64,000 nt of DNA from an uncultured Poribacteria bacterium. GTDB lineage: Bacteria > Poribacteria > WGA-4E > WGA-3G. The notes beneath the pieces were generated by a model. That model was not told the DNA's origin. It saw only the letters and a program-made list of their open reading frames with translations, and did no database searches. The stretch lies in contig OX639992.1 of assembly GCA_951828515.1 (NCBI GenBank), forward strand, positions 3,264,217 to 3,328,216, written 5' to 3'. The number at the start of each line of letters is the position of its first letter. Position 1 is the first letter of the stretch. Both the position numbers and the translations under genes were made by a program. Positions 26,382-35,762 of the stretch are shown here, piece by piece.

Positions 26382-27284
26382 ATGAAAATATTAATAAGAC
26401 TCGGTATATTGGTGATAGTATGCACAGGTTGTGGGACGTTCGTATCCCCAGAAACTCAGTATGAACGCGAGCAGCTGATTACGGCGTATGATGCCGCACG
26501 CGAAAAACACAATCCTGAAAGAGTTAAAGAAGCCGTAAAAGACCTTCTCATCGGGAAGTGGCAGTATGTCGGTTTAGAGGTCGAAAAAGGGAACGTCACC
26601 GCGCAGCGGGCAGGCACCATATCGCCGCAGACAGCCAACGCACCGACTTTTCCCACGGAGTCTTCTAAAGGTGATACACGTAAACGGACAACGGTCCCCA
26701 ACGCTCCCAAACAAGCGGAACCACAAAACCCACCGAGCCCGGAAGCAGACACACAGTCCTCAGAGGCAAACGCGACCCGCCTGCCACCCATTGAGGTAAT
26801 GGATGAAGAATCCAATCAACGGATACTCGGTGCGAAAGCCGCACTCGTCGCATCTACGCGCAAAAACCTGATGATCGAATTTTCCGAGGACCGTGGCTCG
26901 TATCATTACAGCGGCAGCAATCGCGGCACGAATGTCACCGGACGGTGTTCCATCACCACCAAGCGATATGGCGACGATCCGCTCCCGTTTATCAGTTTTA
27001 ATCGGCGGACGGGACCGAAGATGCTTGAGTTCCTGTTCGGTTCCGAACCCATAAAACAGATGGTTGCGAAGAAAAAACAGGCGGATGCCGAAAGAAGGCG
27101 CAGAATGGGAGCGCAAATTGGACGGAGAGCTTCCGAAAAAACTTCCTATTCAATTGCTTCAATCGCAGGAATTACGGTGACCGAGGACACGCTCTATTTA
27201 GTCCTTTATGGGGATATGGAATTAACACCGCAAGGCTGGATGCGAACCGGAGGGTTTCGATGCACTTTCAAACGGATTGAATAA
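26382..27284 (+). CDS. Lipoprotein of the five-member tandem family (member 4, with insert)
   Basis: 300 residues. Lipobox VIVCTGC (Cys17) after MKILIRLGIL. LIGKWQYVGLEVEKGNV is followed by a low-complexity insert of about 75 residues rich in T, P and S, then RKNLMIEFSEDRGSYHYSG, RYGDDPLPFISFNRRTGP, KMLEFLFGSEP, VTEDTLYLVLYGDMELTP and QGWMRTGGFRCTFKRIE. It is closest to member 3 with its two insertions, pointing to a recent duplication. ATG 26382 has GGAGG 6 nt upstream; the frame stays open further upstream only through a MITE. Confidence 0.82.
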   Translation: MKILIRLGILVIVCTGCGTFVSPETQYEREQLITAYDAAREKHNPERVKEAVKDLLIGKWQYVGLEVEKGNVTAQRAGTISPQTANAPTFPTESSKGDTRKRTTVPNAPKQAEPQNPPSPEADTQSSEANATRLPPIEVMDEESNQRILGAKAALVASTRKNLMIEFSEDRGSYHYSGSNRGTNVTGRCSITTKRYGDDPLPFISFNRRTGPKMLEFLFGSEPIKQMVAKKKQADAERRRRMGAQIGRRASEKTSYSIASIAGITVTEDTLYLVLYGDMELTPQGWMRTGGFRCTFKRIE

Positions 27285-27298
27285 ATGTAAAAATCTTA

Positions 27299-27931
27299 AT
27301 GGCACTTGGTGTTTTGACTCTGATCCTCACGGGTTGCGCTTCTGCGAAACATCAGCAGATGCGGAACGAACGCGACATTCTCCGCGAGGCGTACGAAGAT
27401 GCCCAACGGAAATCAACGTTTAAACGCAGTCGAGACTTTTTATCGGACGACATGCTCGGCAAGTGGCGATTTCTTAAACTCGTTGTTGAGGAATGGGGCG
27501 GGAGCGAAGACCTTTTGAAAGTGAAAACCGCACGCACCGCTCGTAGGCTTAAGGGACTTACACTTCGATTTTGGAAGAGCGGCGATACCGCTTACCAGTA
27601 CCAAATTGAAAATATGATGTCGAAAACCCACGGAACATACACAACAAGGGCAGTCCATAGAGAGGATAAACCGAAGAGTGGTAGAATCCACTTCTATCCA
27701 ATCTCCGGCACACAGATACCGGATCTCCTGTTCAATTTCGCAAAGGGCACTCCTCAGCAGGTACTTTTAAGTGATGGAGAAGCCCTCTCTACAATACTCA
27801 AGATAGACATACCGAGAATCTCAATGAAAGAGAAACAGATGGACTTAACATTAGATCTTGGTATGATATTAGCACCCGATGGGTGGCTCCACCGTGGTAA
27901 CATCCGCTGCTCCTTTGAGCGGATCGAGTAG
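27299..27931 (+). CDS. Lipoprotein of the five-member tandem family (member 5, damaged start)
   Basis: 210 residues from ATG 27299. Family blocks are present but weaker: LTGC lipobox, QQMRNERDILREAYEDAQRK, MLGKWRFLKLVVEEW, LKGLTLRFWKSGD, then KQMDLTLDLGMILAPDGW and RGNIRCSFERIE. The signal region aligned to members 1-4 should begin four codons earlier. In phase there, the bases read GTA AAA ATC TTA, where the others have ATG AAA ATH, so the ancestral start codon seems lost. The remaining ATG gives a short signal without a positively charged N-end and no Shine-Dalgarno. It starts 14 bp after member 4, so coupled translation is possible. Confidence 0.7.
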   Translation: MALGVLTLILTGCASAKHQQMRNERDILREAYEDAQRKSTFKRSRDFLSDDMLGKWRFLKLVVEEWGGSEDLLKVKTARTARRLKGLTLRFWKSGDTAYQYQIENMMSKTHGTYTTRAVHREDKPKSGRIHFYPISGTQIPDLLFNFAKGTPQQVLLSDGEALSTILKIDIPRISMKEKQMDLTLDLGMILAPDGWLHRGNIRCSFERIE

Positions 27932-27952
27932 TTTGTCTGAACCTAACATGAC

Positions 27953-28966
27953 ATGAAAGCACATCTCATGAAACACAAACCGATCTCTTCTATTCTCACG
28001 CTATTACTTATGTTTGGCAGTCTGCTTTCCGTTTTCGCGAGAGCCCCTGAGACGGCGAAAATCGTCTATTCCTCCGAACCAAACGTTAAGTTGAAGAGCA
28101 ATAGAGACATCTATATCATGAACCCAGACGGGACGGCGCAGGTCAAGTTAACGCGACATCCTGCAGCCGACTCGCAACCTGCATGGTCGCCTACCGGAGA
28201 AAAGATTCTCTTTACTTCAAATCGTGATGGTATCCGAGACCTCTTTCTGATGAATGCAGACGGAACCAACGTGCAACAGGTATTCCGGAAGTTAACAGGC
28301 AGACAACACGGAACCTGGTCGCCCGATGGGAGACAGATCGCTTACTACCGTGTTGACGCAGATGGCAAAACAGGTATCTACATCGCTGCAATTGACGGCA
28401 CCGGAGAGGAACGCATCGCAGACGGCTGGCATCCAGCGTGGTCCCCAGATGGCTCCGAAATCGCCTTTGTTTCATTGGATGACATTGGGATTCGCACCAT
28501 CAACTTGCAAACCCGTTCAGAAGACATAGTGCTGGCGATGGAACAAGCAACCGCCTTCGATCCGGCTTGGTCACCTGATGGAAGTAAAATCGCTTTTACC
28601 CGCATAGATTTGCTCGCGCTCATTCTGGGTGGCGTTTTAAAAGATGGCGCGAAACTTTTAAAGGGTCCAGCTCAGACTATCTATACCGTGAACCGAGATG
28701 GCAGTGGGTTAGCGCAAGTCGTTTTTGATGATGCCCAAGCTTCTGACGCATCTTGGGCACCGCGCGGCAATAAACTCGTGTATGAGCTAATCGCTGGAAA
28801 GCAATTTCAGCTCTTTGAAATCAGGATAGGCAGTCGCGTTTCACAACAACTGACAGACAGCGATCACAATACGGATCCAGATTGGTTCGACCCATTGGCT
28901 TTATCTGTCGCGCCACAACCACAGTTATCCACCTCAGCGTGGGGAAGAATCAAAATACAGGACTGA
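27953..28966 (+). CDS. Secreted TolB-like propeller protein with WGxLK-type tail
   Basis: 337 residues. Signal peptide (ISSILTLLLMFGSLLSVFA), then RAPETAKIVYSSEP and PD40 blades: YIMNPDGTAQVKLTRH, PAWSPTGEKILFTSNRDG, GTWSPDGRQIAYYR, PAWSPDGSEIAFVS, PAWSPDGSKIAFTR and ASWAPRGNKLVYEL. The end is DWFDPLALSV and LSTSAWGRIKIQD, a slightly divergent form of the tail. First of three consecutive paralogs on this strand (spacings 36 and 21 bp), probably an operon. Member 5 of the lipoprotein array ends 21 bp upstream. An ATG at 27968 is an equally plausible start. Confidence 0.88.
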   Translation: MKAHLMKHKPISSILTLLLMFGSLLSVFARAPETAKIVYSSEPNVKLKSNRDIYIMNPDGTAQVKLTRHPAADSQPAWSPTGEKILFTSNRDGIRDLFLMNADGTNVQQVFRKLTGRQHGTWSPDGRQIAYYRVDADGKTGIYIAAIDGTGEERIADGWHPAWSPDGSEIAFVSLDDIGIRTINLQTRSEDIVLAMEQATAFDPAWSPDGSKIAFTRIDLLALILGGVLKDGAKLLKGPAQTIYTVNRDGSGLAQVVFDDAQASDASWAPRGNKLVYELIAGKQFQLFEIRIGSRVSQQLTDSDHNTDPDWFDPLALSVAPQPQLSTSAWGRIKIQD

Positions 28967-29002
28967 TTCACTATCAGTGCTGCGTTACAGGAGAAAAATT
29001 TT

Positions 29003-29968
29003 ATGAAAATCACACGTTTTTTCCTTCTCTGTAGTTTTAGTTTCGCGCTCGTGTTAGCGAGTGTTTATCCCTTACCGGCGAGGGCACCAAGAACTGAGAA
29101 GATTGCGTTTTCATCAAATCGTGATGGTGCGTGGGATATCTACATTATGAATCCCGATGGGAGCGATCAGGTTAATTTAACACAGCATAAAGCCTCCGAT
29201 TTCTCCCCGGTCTGGTCGCCGACAGGTGAGCACATTCTTTTTGTTTCTAACCGTGACGGCATGCTCGATCTCTTTCTGATGGATGCTGATGGACGAAATG
29301 TCCGACGGGTTTTTAGAAAATTGGCACAGAGAATTGAACCGGCATGGGCACCGGATGGACAAAGGATTGCTTATCATGCAGAAATGCCGCAATGGAGCAT
29401 CCAGACCGGGACGATACACGGTATCGGTGGCGTTCAGGTGGCTTTGGCGGAGGTGCAGGGTGGTAATCCATCGTGGTCTCCCAACGGAGAAGAGATCGCT
29501 TTCGTTGCGGGCGAGGGAAGTCGTCGTATATACATTGTGGAGCTTAGTTCTCGGACAGTACGGGCGTTTCTGCCGAATCAGCAGCCGTGGATGTACGGGC
29601 CAGCGTGGTCCCCAGATGGTACAAAACTTGCATTTGCTTGGTTAAAATGGGGTCTCGGAGCTAAGGACACGATTCATGTTGCAAATCGCGATGGCAGCGG
29701 ATTGAAACAAATTGGCAAACCTGTGTTGGGTATCTTGCATCCGGCGTGGTCCCCGGATGGTGAGAAGCTGGTTTATGTAGAGGAAGCCGTAGAAAGGGAT
29801 CGTCAAATTGTTACAATTGATTTACAGACTCGACGAAAAAAACAACTGACGCGTCGTGGTTTAAACGTTACACCGTCTTGGTTCAATCCAGCATTTACGA
29901 CGTTGCCTGTTGCGCCGCAACCACAGTTGCTTACCACAGTGTGGGGAGAAATCAAAAGTAAGAAATAA
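29003..29968 (+). CDS. Secreted TolB-like propeller protein with WGxLK-type tail
   Basis: 321 residues, second of three tandem paralogs. Signal peptide (FFLLCSFSFALVLASVYPL), then RAPRTEKIAFSSNRDG and blades YIMNPDGSDQVNLTQH, PVWSPTGEHILFVSNRDG, PAWAPDGQRIAYHA, PSWSPNGEEIAFVAG, PAWSPDGTKLAFAW and PAWSPDGEKLVYVE. The end is SWFNPAFTTLPV and LLTTVWGEIKSKK. ATG 29003 follows GGAG. The aspartate-rich turns of PD40 blades often bind metal or partner proteins; nothing here shows the ligand. Confidence 0.9.
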   Translation: MKITRFFLLCSFSFALVLASVYPLPARAPRTEKIAFSSNRDGAWDIYIMNPDGSDQVNLTQHKASDFSPVWSPTGEHILFVSNRDGMLDLFLMDADGRNVRRVFRKLAQRIEPAWAPDGQRIAYHAEMPQWSIQTGTIHGIGGVQVALAEVQGGNPSWSPNGEEIAFVAGEGSRRIYIVELSSRTVRAFLPNQQPWMYGPAWSPDGTKLAFAWLKWGLGAKDTIHVANRDGSGLKQIGKPVLGILHPAWSPDGEKLVYVEEAVERDRQIVTIDLQTRRKKQLTRRGLNVTPSWFNPAFTTLPVAPQPQLLTTVWGEIKSKK

Positions 29969-29989
29969 ATCTTAAAGGAGGGATCACCC

Positions 29990-31003
29990 ATGAAACACAT
30001 ATCCAACTTTAGGCATGTAATCTATAGGTTCCATATACTCAGCTACGCCATCGCCGCGCTCCTTGTATTAGGTACCATCTCTTCTGTCTGTGCAAAAGCC
30101 CCTGCAACCGCAAAAATAGTGTTCACATCAACCCAAGACGGTGGGAACCAAATCTACACCATGAATCCAGATGGGAGCGATCAGATTAACTTAAGTCGGA
30201 ACAATGTCTGGGACACGGAACCGGTCTGGTCACCCGATGGTGCACAGATTCTGTTTGTCTCAGATCGGGATGGATTGTCTGATTTATACATTATGGACGC
30301 AGATGGCAAAGGTGTTCGGAAGGTGTTCAGAGACAATGAATATAGAACAGATCCGACCTGGTCACCCGATGGGAAACAGATTGCCTACGCACAAGGGGAG
30401 GAACCCAATCGAACGATCTATATTGCCACAAGAAATGGTAACTCTCCTGAAAAATTAACAGACGGATTTATGCCGAGTTGGTCGCCTGATGGTCATGAAA
30501 TAGCCTTTGTGGCTGGTGGCGTCCGACACGCACGACTTAGCATTTTCAGCCTGCGGACACGTGCCACAAAAATGCTTCTACAAAACCAGATGCCATGGGT
30601 TGTCTATCCGGCTTGGTCTCCACGTGGGGATAAGATCGCTTTTTCCAAAATTAATGGGTCGTTTCAGCAAGGTTTTCTTACATGGTCAAGAGCGAAACTC
30701 TACATCGTGAATCGTGATGGAACAGAACTTCGTGAGATTACTAAGGATGAGAAAGCAGTCGCTATGGAGCCCACTTGGTCCCCACATAATGGCGAACTCA
30801 TTTACTCGGATGTAGTCACGCGCCCGGCACCATGGACGATGCAACTCTTCAGGACCGATATGAGCAACCGCAGACCGGTACAGCTTACAGGCGCAGAAGT
30901 GGGACACAATTATGATGCGGATTGGTTTGATCCAACAGCGTTAGATGTCTCGCCTTCGGAACAGTTGCTAACAACCTTTTGGGGAAAAGTTAAAGCAGAT
31001 TAA
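29990..31003 (+). CDS. Secreted TolB-like propeller protein with WGxLK-type tail
   Basis: 337 residues, third tandem paralog. Long signal region (HILSYAIAALLVLGTISSVCA), then KAPATAKIVFTSTQDG and blades YTMNPDGSDQINLSRN, PVWSPDGAQILFVSDRDG, PTWSPDGKQIAYAQ, PSWSPDGHEIAFVAG, PAWSPRGDKIAFSK and PTWSPHNGELIYSD. The end is DWFDPTALDV and LLTTFWGKVKAD. AAGGAGGG precedes ATG 29990. Its stop codon overlaps the stop codon of the opposing helicase gene within TTAA at 31000-31003, so the two genes converge without a gap. Confidence 0.9.
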   Translation: MKHISNFRHVIYRFHILSYAIAALLVLGTISSVCAKAPATAKIVFTSTQDGGNQIYTMNPDGSDQINLSRNNVWDTEPVWSPDGAQILFVSDRDGLSDLYIMDADGKGVRKVFRDNEYRTDPTWSPDGKQIAYAQGEEPNRTIYIATRNGNSPEKLTDGFMPSWSPDGHEIAFVAGGVRHARLSIFSLRTRATKMLLQNQMPWVVYPAWSPRGDKIAFSKINGSFQQGFLTWSRAKLYIVNRDGTELREITKDEKAVAMEPTWSPHNGELIYSDVVTRPAPWTMQLFRTDMSNRRPVQLTGAEVGHNYDADWFDPTALDVSPSEQLLTTFWGKVKAD

Positions 31004-33390
31004 GAGGCGGGACGCACTGTCCGCAACTGCCCACGGATGTCAACTTGGACTTTCCAATGATTCCAGCGCGGTAGCAGTACCGTACTCAACGTCGGTTGAC
31101 GGATACCGCGCTGCCATCGCAACGTAACCAATTTTTGGGCGGGATTGTATTCTACATCGAACTTAGCACCGTTGACGGAAAATTCTCTCGGATATTGTGC
31201 TTCCATTTCAGCGATGGTGTCGGCGTCTATCTCAGTGAATATCAGATCGTCCGAAGAGAGGAGTTGGGATTCCTCTGCAACCTCTACACCTAATGTAGCG
31301 AGCCGTGAAACCAACCACGCGTGTGGTGTCACATCTGCGGTTTCCGAGGCAGGGACATCGGGGTTGAAGGCGCAATGCAGCTTCCAAGCATCGATCGCTC
31401 GTGTGAGTTGTTCTCCAACTCCGGGGAAAAGAGATCCAGAGAGAATAAGAGATGCTAACGCGTCTCTAAGTAGTGCCCCATGTAGTGGACGACGTTCGCG
31501 TCCGATCTCCCTGCCTGCATATTCGGTTACGACTTCTGCAACAATGTCCTCACCCTCCAATCTGGGAGCGGTCAGTTGCGAAGTGCCAATCCCCGCACCG
31601 ACGAGATCGGCAAAAGCGCAAGGCACGGCAGTGCGTCCGAGCAATTGAACGCGTGTGCCTTTGCCAACACCAACGGTTTCCAAGATTAAAGCGGCATGCT
31701 GTCCTTCTGGAAGAAGTGAGTCGGAATCAAGTAAAACCTCCCCTTGCTCATTCCCCCATGCCTTCCCTTTTCGTCTGCGCACGTAAGCACAAGCGTCCCA
31801 CTCACGTAAAAGATAAGCAGTAAGCGCGGCTCGGTCAGGTTGTGGCGATGCGTTCTCTTTCATCACGGGTGGCAGCTGAAAAAACGCCCTGAGCTGCGTC
31901 GCGATCCTGCGACACTCGGCAATGGCGGTTTTATGGAGGTGATGGCGTTTCTCATCACCGCAGCGTAAAGTTCGGATCGCCGTCGTTGCATCACACCCAT
32001 CGCGAAATAGGTCTTTCTGGCGGGCACTCCGAACAGAGTCCTGTTGTTCAATCGGCATACGGGTCATGCGCTGCCATAACGGAGCAGGACGTTCCAAAGT
32101 GGCTATCAAATCAATGAGATCGCGTCGGACGGATGGTGGCGCTTTTACGAGTAATCGGGCATGCAGTGGATTGACAGGTAAGGCACAGATCTTCGTTCCG
32201 TCCGCTGTGAGCATGCCATCGTCAGAGAGGACTCCCCAACTTTTCAACGCAGTCTGTGCACGTTCCACTGCAAAGTCAGGTGGAGCATCGAGAAACGTCA
32301 AATCCTGTGGACGATAGCCGGTTGATGCGACCGTCAACACGAATTGTGTCAAATCCTCTCGTCGCACCTCTGGAAGCGTTTCCTGCTCAAGTTGCCCCTG
32401 TTCTTCCCAGAGTCTGTAGCAGATTCCTGGACCGAGGCGACCTGCTCGACCGCGACGCTGCTCCGCTGACGCTTGGGAGATTGGGCGCAACGCTAAAACA
32501 ATGCGTCGGTTCTGATGGATACGCTGGCGTACTAAACCTGTGTCCACTACGGCGGTGATACCGGGAAGCGTAATTGATGTCTCAGCGACGTTGGTTGCGA
32601 GAATGACGCGGCGGTGTTCGGATTGCGACTCAAACGCTATGTCCTGTGCGTCGGGTGACAAATCTCCGTGTAGTGGAATAATCTCAGTGTGTCGCATCTT
32701 GCGAAGTGCCTCGTGGCATTCATTGATCTCCCCCTTGCCCGGTAGGAAAACTAAGATATTCCCGGGGGTCTCTTTGAGAGCGCGACGGACGCCTTTTCCA
32801 ACGCGTTCCACTAAATCACGGGGTGTCGGGACGACTGTCCCATCAAGATACCGCACCTCAACGGGATAGACGCGCCCCTCTGCCCGTAGCACCCGTCCAC
32901 CAATAAATTGTGCGAGGTGCTGTGCGGCTATCGTGGCGGACATGATAGCGAGCCTCGCATCGCGCCGTTTTTTTCGGCATATAGCGAGAAAGAGGTCTGC
33001 CTCCACACCACGTTCGTGGAATTCGTCCAAGATGATGGTCCCATATTGATCCAATTCCGACCCCGCAGCATACCGTAAGGCGACACCCGGTGTGACAAAA
33101 CGGATACGTGTTAAAGCGTCGGAGCCGACATCTTCGAAGCGGACAGTATAACCGACAGACTGCCCTAAAGGTTCGCCGTGCTGTTTTGCCACCCACCGTG
33201 CGAGTGAGCGGCATGCGACACGCCTCGGTTCGACAACGAGTACTGGGTCATCCGATAGTTCAGCGCACCACGACGGAATTTGTGTCGATTTTCCACTACC
33301 CGTCGGTGCTACAACCACTACAGGATCTGCTGCGATTGTCTCCTGAAACGTTTCCTTTAATTCTGTAATTGGAAGCGCAACTTCGTTCAT
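31000..33390 (-). CDS. hrpB: ATP-dependent RNA helicase, HrpB type
   Basis: 796 residues, near the usual HrpB length. DEAH/RHA-type motifs appear in order: VVVAPTGSGKSTQIP (Walker A), VEPRRVACRSLA (Ia), TPGVALRYA, ILDEFHERG (motif II, DEFH), IMSATI (III), ILVFLPGKGEI, ATNVAETSITLPGI (V) and QRRGRAGRLGPGICYRLW (VI). The C-terminal third contains the HrpB-type block GKGTRVQLLGRTAVPCAFAD and a closing LLPRWNHWKVQVDIRG. HrpB proteins are putative nucleic-acid helicases of uncertain cellular role. ATG 33390 was chosen because a TTG-started extension to 33426 has no support. There are no related neighbours. Confidence 0.9.
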   Translation of the reverse strand: MNEVALPITELKETFQETIAADPVVVVAPTGSGKSTQIPSWCAELSDDPVLVVEPRRVACRSLARWVAKQHGEPLGQSVGYTVRFEDVGSDALTRIRFVTPGVALRYAAGSELDQYGTIILDEFHERGVEADLFLAICRKKRRDARLAIMSATIAAQHLAQFIGGRVLRAEGRVYPVEVRYLDGTVVPTPRDLVERVGKGVRRALKETPGNILVFLPGKGEINECHEALRKMRHTEIIPLHGDLSPDAQDIAFESQSEHRRVILATNVAETSITLPGITAVVDTGLVRQRIHQNRRIVLALRPISQASAEQRRGRAGRLGPGICYRLWEEQGQLEQETLPEVRREDLTQFVLTVASTGYRPQDLTFLDAPPDFAVERAQTALKSWGVLSDDGMLTADGTKICALPVNPLHARLLVKAPPSVRRDLIDLIATLERPAPLWQRMTRMPIEQQDSVRSARQKDLFRDGCDATTAIRTLRCGDEKRHHLHKTAIAECRRIATQLRAFFQLPPVMKENASPQPDRAALTAYLLREWDACAYVRRRKGKAWGNEQGEVLLDSDSLLPEGQHAALILETVGVGKGTRVQLLGRTAVPCAFADLVGAGIGTSQLTAPRLEGEDIVAEVVTEYAGREIGRERRPLHGALLRDALASLILSGSLFPGVGEQLTRAIDAWKLHCAFNPDVPASETADVTPHAWLVSRLATLGVEVAEESQLLSSDDLIFTEIDADTIAEMEAQYPREFSVNGAKFDVEYNPAQKLVTLRWQRGIRQPTLSTVLLPRWNHWKVQVDIRGQLRTVRPAS

Positions 33391-33473
33391 GACAGGTATT
33401 ATAACGGATAGTTGGTTCGGTATCAAGTATGGTTATCAGTTTTCAGTTTGCTTCGCAGTGAGAACAGTCAGAA

Positions 33474-33494
33474 GGCGAGGTTAGAAACCTCGCC
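33474..33494. repeat. Short palindrome GGCGAGGTT / AACCTCGCC
   Basis: A 9-bp perfect stem with a 3-nt loop, upstream of the helicase start. The same stem forms the core of the 118-bp MITE copies and recurs imperfectly at about 58432-58455, so it is probably a MITE-derived fragment. Confidence 0.55.
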
Positions 33495-33561
33495 AGCGGG
33501 GACTGGTTAGAAAGCGTCGGGATTCGGATATCCCTCCTACAGAAGAACTGAGGGGCTGAAC

Positions 33562-33605
33562 GCGCCTCAAATGTCCTTGACTTTTCTGAGGCGCTCTGGT
33601 ATTAT
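33562..33605 (+). promoter_or_regulatory. Sigma-70-like promoter wrapped by an inverted repeat
   Basis: TTGACT (33577-33582), a 17-nt spacer, then TATTAT (33600-33605), 43 bp before the TPR/propeller gene. The arms GCGCCTCA (33562-33569) and TGAGGCGC (33587-33594) flank the -35 box, so a bound repressor or a DNA hairpin could control access. Confidence 0.5.
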
Positions 33606-33647
33606 AACTCTGTATCAATCAACAGACATTTTGAGGGTAAATAAATT

Positions 33648-35693
33648 ATGTTGCACCAGAAACTTATAAAAAACACACAGTTTAAAAAACAAAAAATTTA
33701 CCGTCTATTTGTACCAATCATCTTAGTCATTCTGTTCGCTTTTCAGCACCTTGCTTATAGCCAACAATATGTCGTTGTGGACAGTGAAAACGGCGATAGA
33801 CTTACCGGCAGTTGGCGCGGTGGCACCGATACTCACTTTGAAATCGAGTATAACGGGCAGATTTTAAAACTCCCATTGGCAGGACACACACTCAGTTTTC
33901 CATCAAATTTAGCGCACGTTCCGGATCGAACCGCCGCAAAGTATTTTCACAATGGACTTACACTCTTAGAGTTAGGTCTTCCCGAAAAAGCCCAACAACG
34001 ATTTGAAGCCGCTATTGAAGAACTCCCAAAATACCCGGATGCACACTATCAACTCGGATTACTTTACAAAGCAAATGGTGACAACGCGAACGCATTGGAA
34101 CGATTTCGCTCGGTAGCCATTCTTGATGCCCCCAGTTTCGACCTTGTGCCACTCTTTCATGAACTCGGGAATACTGCCCTCGCGAACGAGGCTTACGATG
34201 TAGCAGCGGATAACTACCAACTGATTCTCACCTATTACCCAGATCATCCCGACGTATTAGGGTTGAAATATCTCACCGGTTTTCTACGCATCGAACAATT
34301 GGAGGACCCCAGTGGCGGATTAATCCTTCTCGAATCTGCAATCAAAGATCATCCCGACATGGTGTTCCACGAAAAGGCACTTTTCCTGATTGGAAAACTG
34401 CAGGCAGACGTGGATCAGTTGGAAAATTCACTCCATACCTTAGACAGATTTGTTACCCGCTATCCGGAGAGTGAGTGGATTTATAAGGCACACCTCATCC
34501 GTGCGGCTACCTACTTAAAACTGGGTAGATTGGAAGAAGCCGCAGACGAAGCAATTCTCGTTGCGGAGATTAGCGGAGATGAAGCGGTCAAGGAACGCGC
34601 AAAGGAGATTCTGGATCAGACGAAATGGACAGTTTATACTGGGGCAAACGGGCTCCCCGATAACCATATCCAAGCCATGACAACTGATGGCACATGGCTA
34701 TGGATAGGTACGCCAAAAGGGTTAATGCTATTTGGGATTGCTTATGACAAATGGATCCCGGTTGAAGTCGTCGCACAACTTATTAACACCTCCTTAGGAA
34801 ATGTACCAGATGTCACAGCCATTGCAGCCAACTCGCAAGAGGTGTGGGTTGGCACACGTTCTCAAGGCGCGATTCACTACAGTCAATTGACGGGCGCCAT
34901 CCAAAACTATTCCCCAGTTGATGGATTTCCTGCCTGGATTAAGGACATTAAGATGGACGAAGCAGAGATTTGGTTCGCTACGGATATCGGGATCATACGC
35001 AAGATTCGCGGCGGTATCGAGCCCTTTCTCCATTATAATACCCAAAACAGTCCCTTGCCAGCAGACGACATTGAGACTTTGTTGCTAACGCCTCAAACAG
35101 TTTGGGGGGGCTCTGTAGAGGGAGAGGTCGTCATGTTCGATCGGGAAAAACAGGAGTGGGATTCCTATCACTCTACTGAAATCCGAGAAGGCATGAGGGT
35201 TGTAGGACTTGACATTGCAGAAGATCAACTCCTCTTTACGTGGTTCAATGCCGATGAAAAATCCAACGGTTATTTTCGAGCAGATATGGACGGCGGGAAC
35301 GGAAAATCGACAACGCTTGACACAGGCATAGAGGATGAAAACGACCTAAGGAACATTTACATCAGAGGTGCGCTGGACACTTCACCCATAGTCAAAAAAA
35401 AGCCTGAGGTAGAACCGGTAGAAGATATACCGGATCCGACAATATCCGAATTTTCACCGGAAACGGAAGCGTTAGAAATTGAACCGCCTCCCAAGCCACA
35501 AATTCCGTTAGTTCTCTGGATAGCGACGAATCAAGATCTTTACACACACCACACCCGCTCTGCCGATGTGTGGCAGTACACAACGACACCCCGGATACTC
35601 ACGGGTGAATTAATAGTAGAGGCTCTCATCGTAGTGAACAATAAAGTATGGTTAGGGACTTCTAACGGTTTAGCAACTATGAGGGCTCAATGA
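33648..35693 (+). CDS. Secreted TPR protein with two-component-regulator-type propeller repeats
   Basis: 681 residues. Hydrophobic signal (YRLFVPIILVILFAFQHLAYS), then a small beta region (GDRLTGSWRGGTDTHFEIEY). TPR helices at about 98-315 include AAKYFHNGLTLLELGLPEKA, YPDAHYQLGLLYKANGDN and LIRAATYLKLGRLEEA. The second half carries short propeller strands of the Reg_prop kind (DNHIQAMTTDGTWLWIGTPK, VTAIAANSQEVWVGTRSQ, IKDIKMDEAEIWFATDIG and a final LVVNNKVWLGTSNGLATM-like strand). It is probably a periplasmic or surface scaffold. A good promoter lies upstream; the gene stands alone between the helicase and fdhD. Confidence 0.82.
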   Translation: MLHQKLIKNTQFKKQKIYRLFVPIILVILFAFQHLAYSQQYVVVDSENGDRLTGSWRGGTDTHFEIEYNGQILKLPLAGHTLSFPSNLAHVPDRTAAKYFHNGLTLLELGLPEKAQQRFEAAIEELPKYPDAHYQLGLLYKANGDNANALERFRSVAILDAPSFDLVPLFHELGNTALANEAYDVAADNYQLILTYYPDHPDVLGLKYLTGFLRIEQLEDPSGGLILLESAIKDHPDMVFHEKALFLIGKLQADVDQLENSLHTLDRFVTRYPESEWIYKAHLIRAATYLKLGRLEEAADEAILVAEISGDEAVKERAKEILDQTKWTVYTGANGLPDNHIQAMTTDGTWLWIGTPKGLMLFGIAYDKWIPVEVVAQLINTSLGNVPDVTAIAANSQEVWVGTRSQGAIHYSQLTGAIQNYSPVDGFPAWIKDIKMDEAEIWFATDIGIIRKIRGGIEPFLHYNTQNSPLPADDIETLLLTPQTVWGGSVEGEVVMFDREKQEWDSYHSTEIREGMRVVGLDIAEDQLLFTWFNADEKSNGYFRADMDGGNGKSTTLDTGIEDENDLRNIYIRGALDTSPIVKKKPEVEPVEDIPDPTISEFSPETEALEIEPPPKPQIPLVLWIATNQDLYTHHTRSADVWQYTTTPRILTGELIVEALIVVNNKVWLGTSNGLATMRAQ

Positions 35694-35762
35694 AATCTGT
35701 GTGGCAGGCAACTCTATAGAAAGGAACTTTAAATCCCTTGGGGAAACACCCACTCGTCTTAA

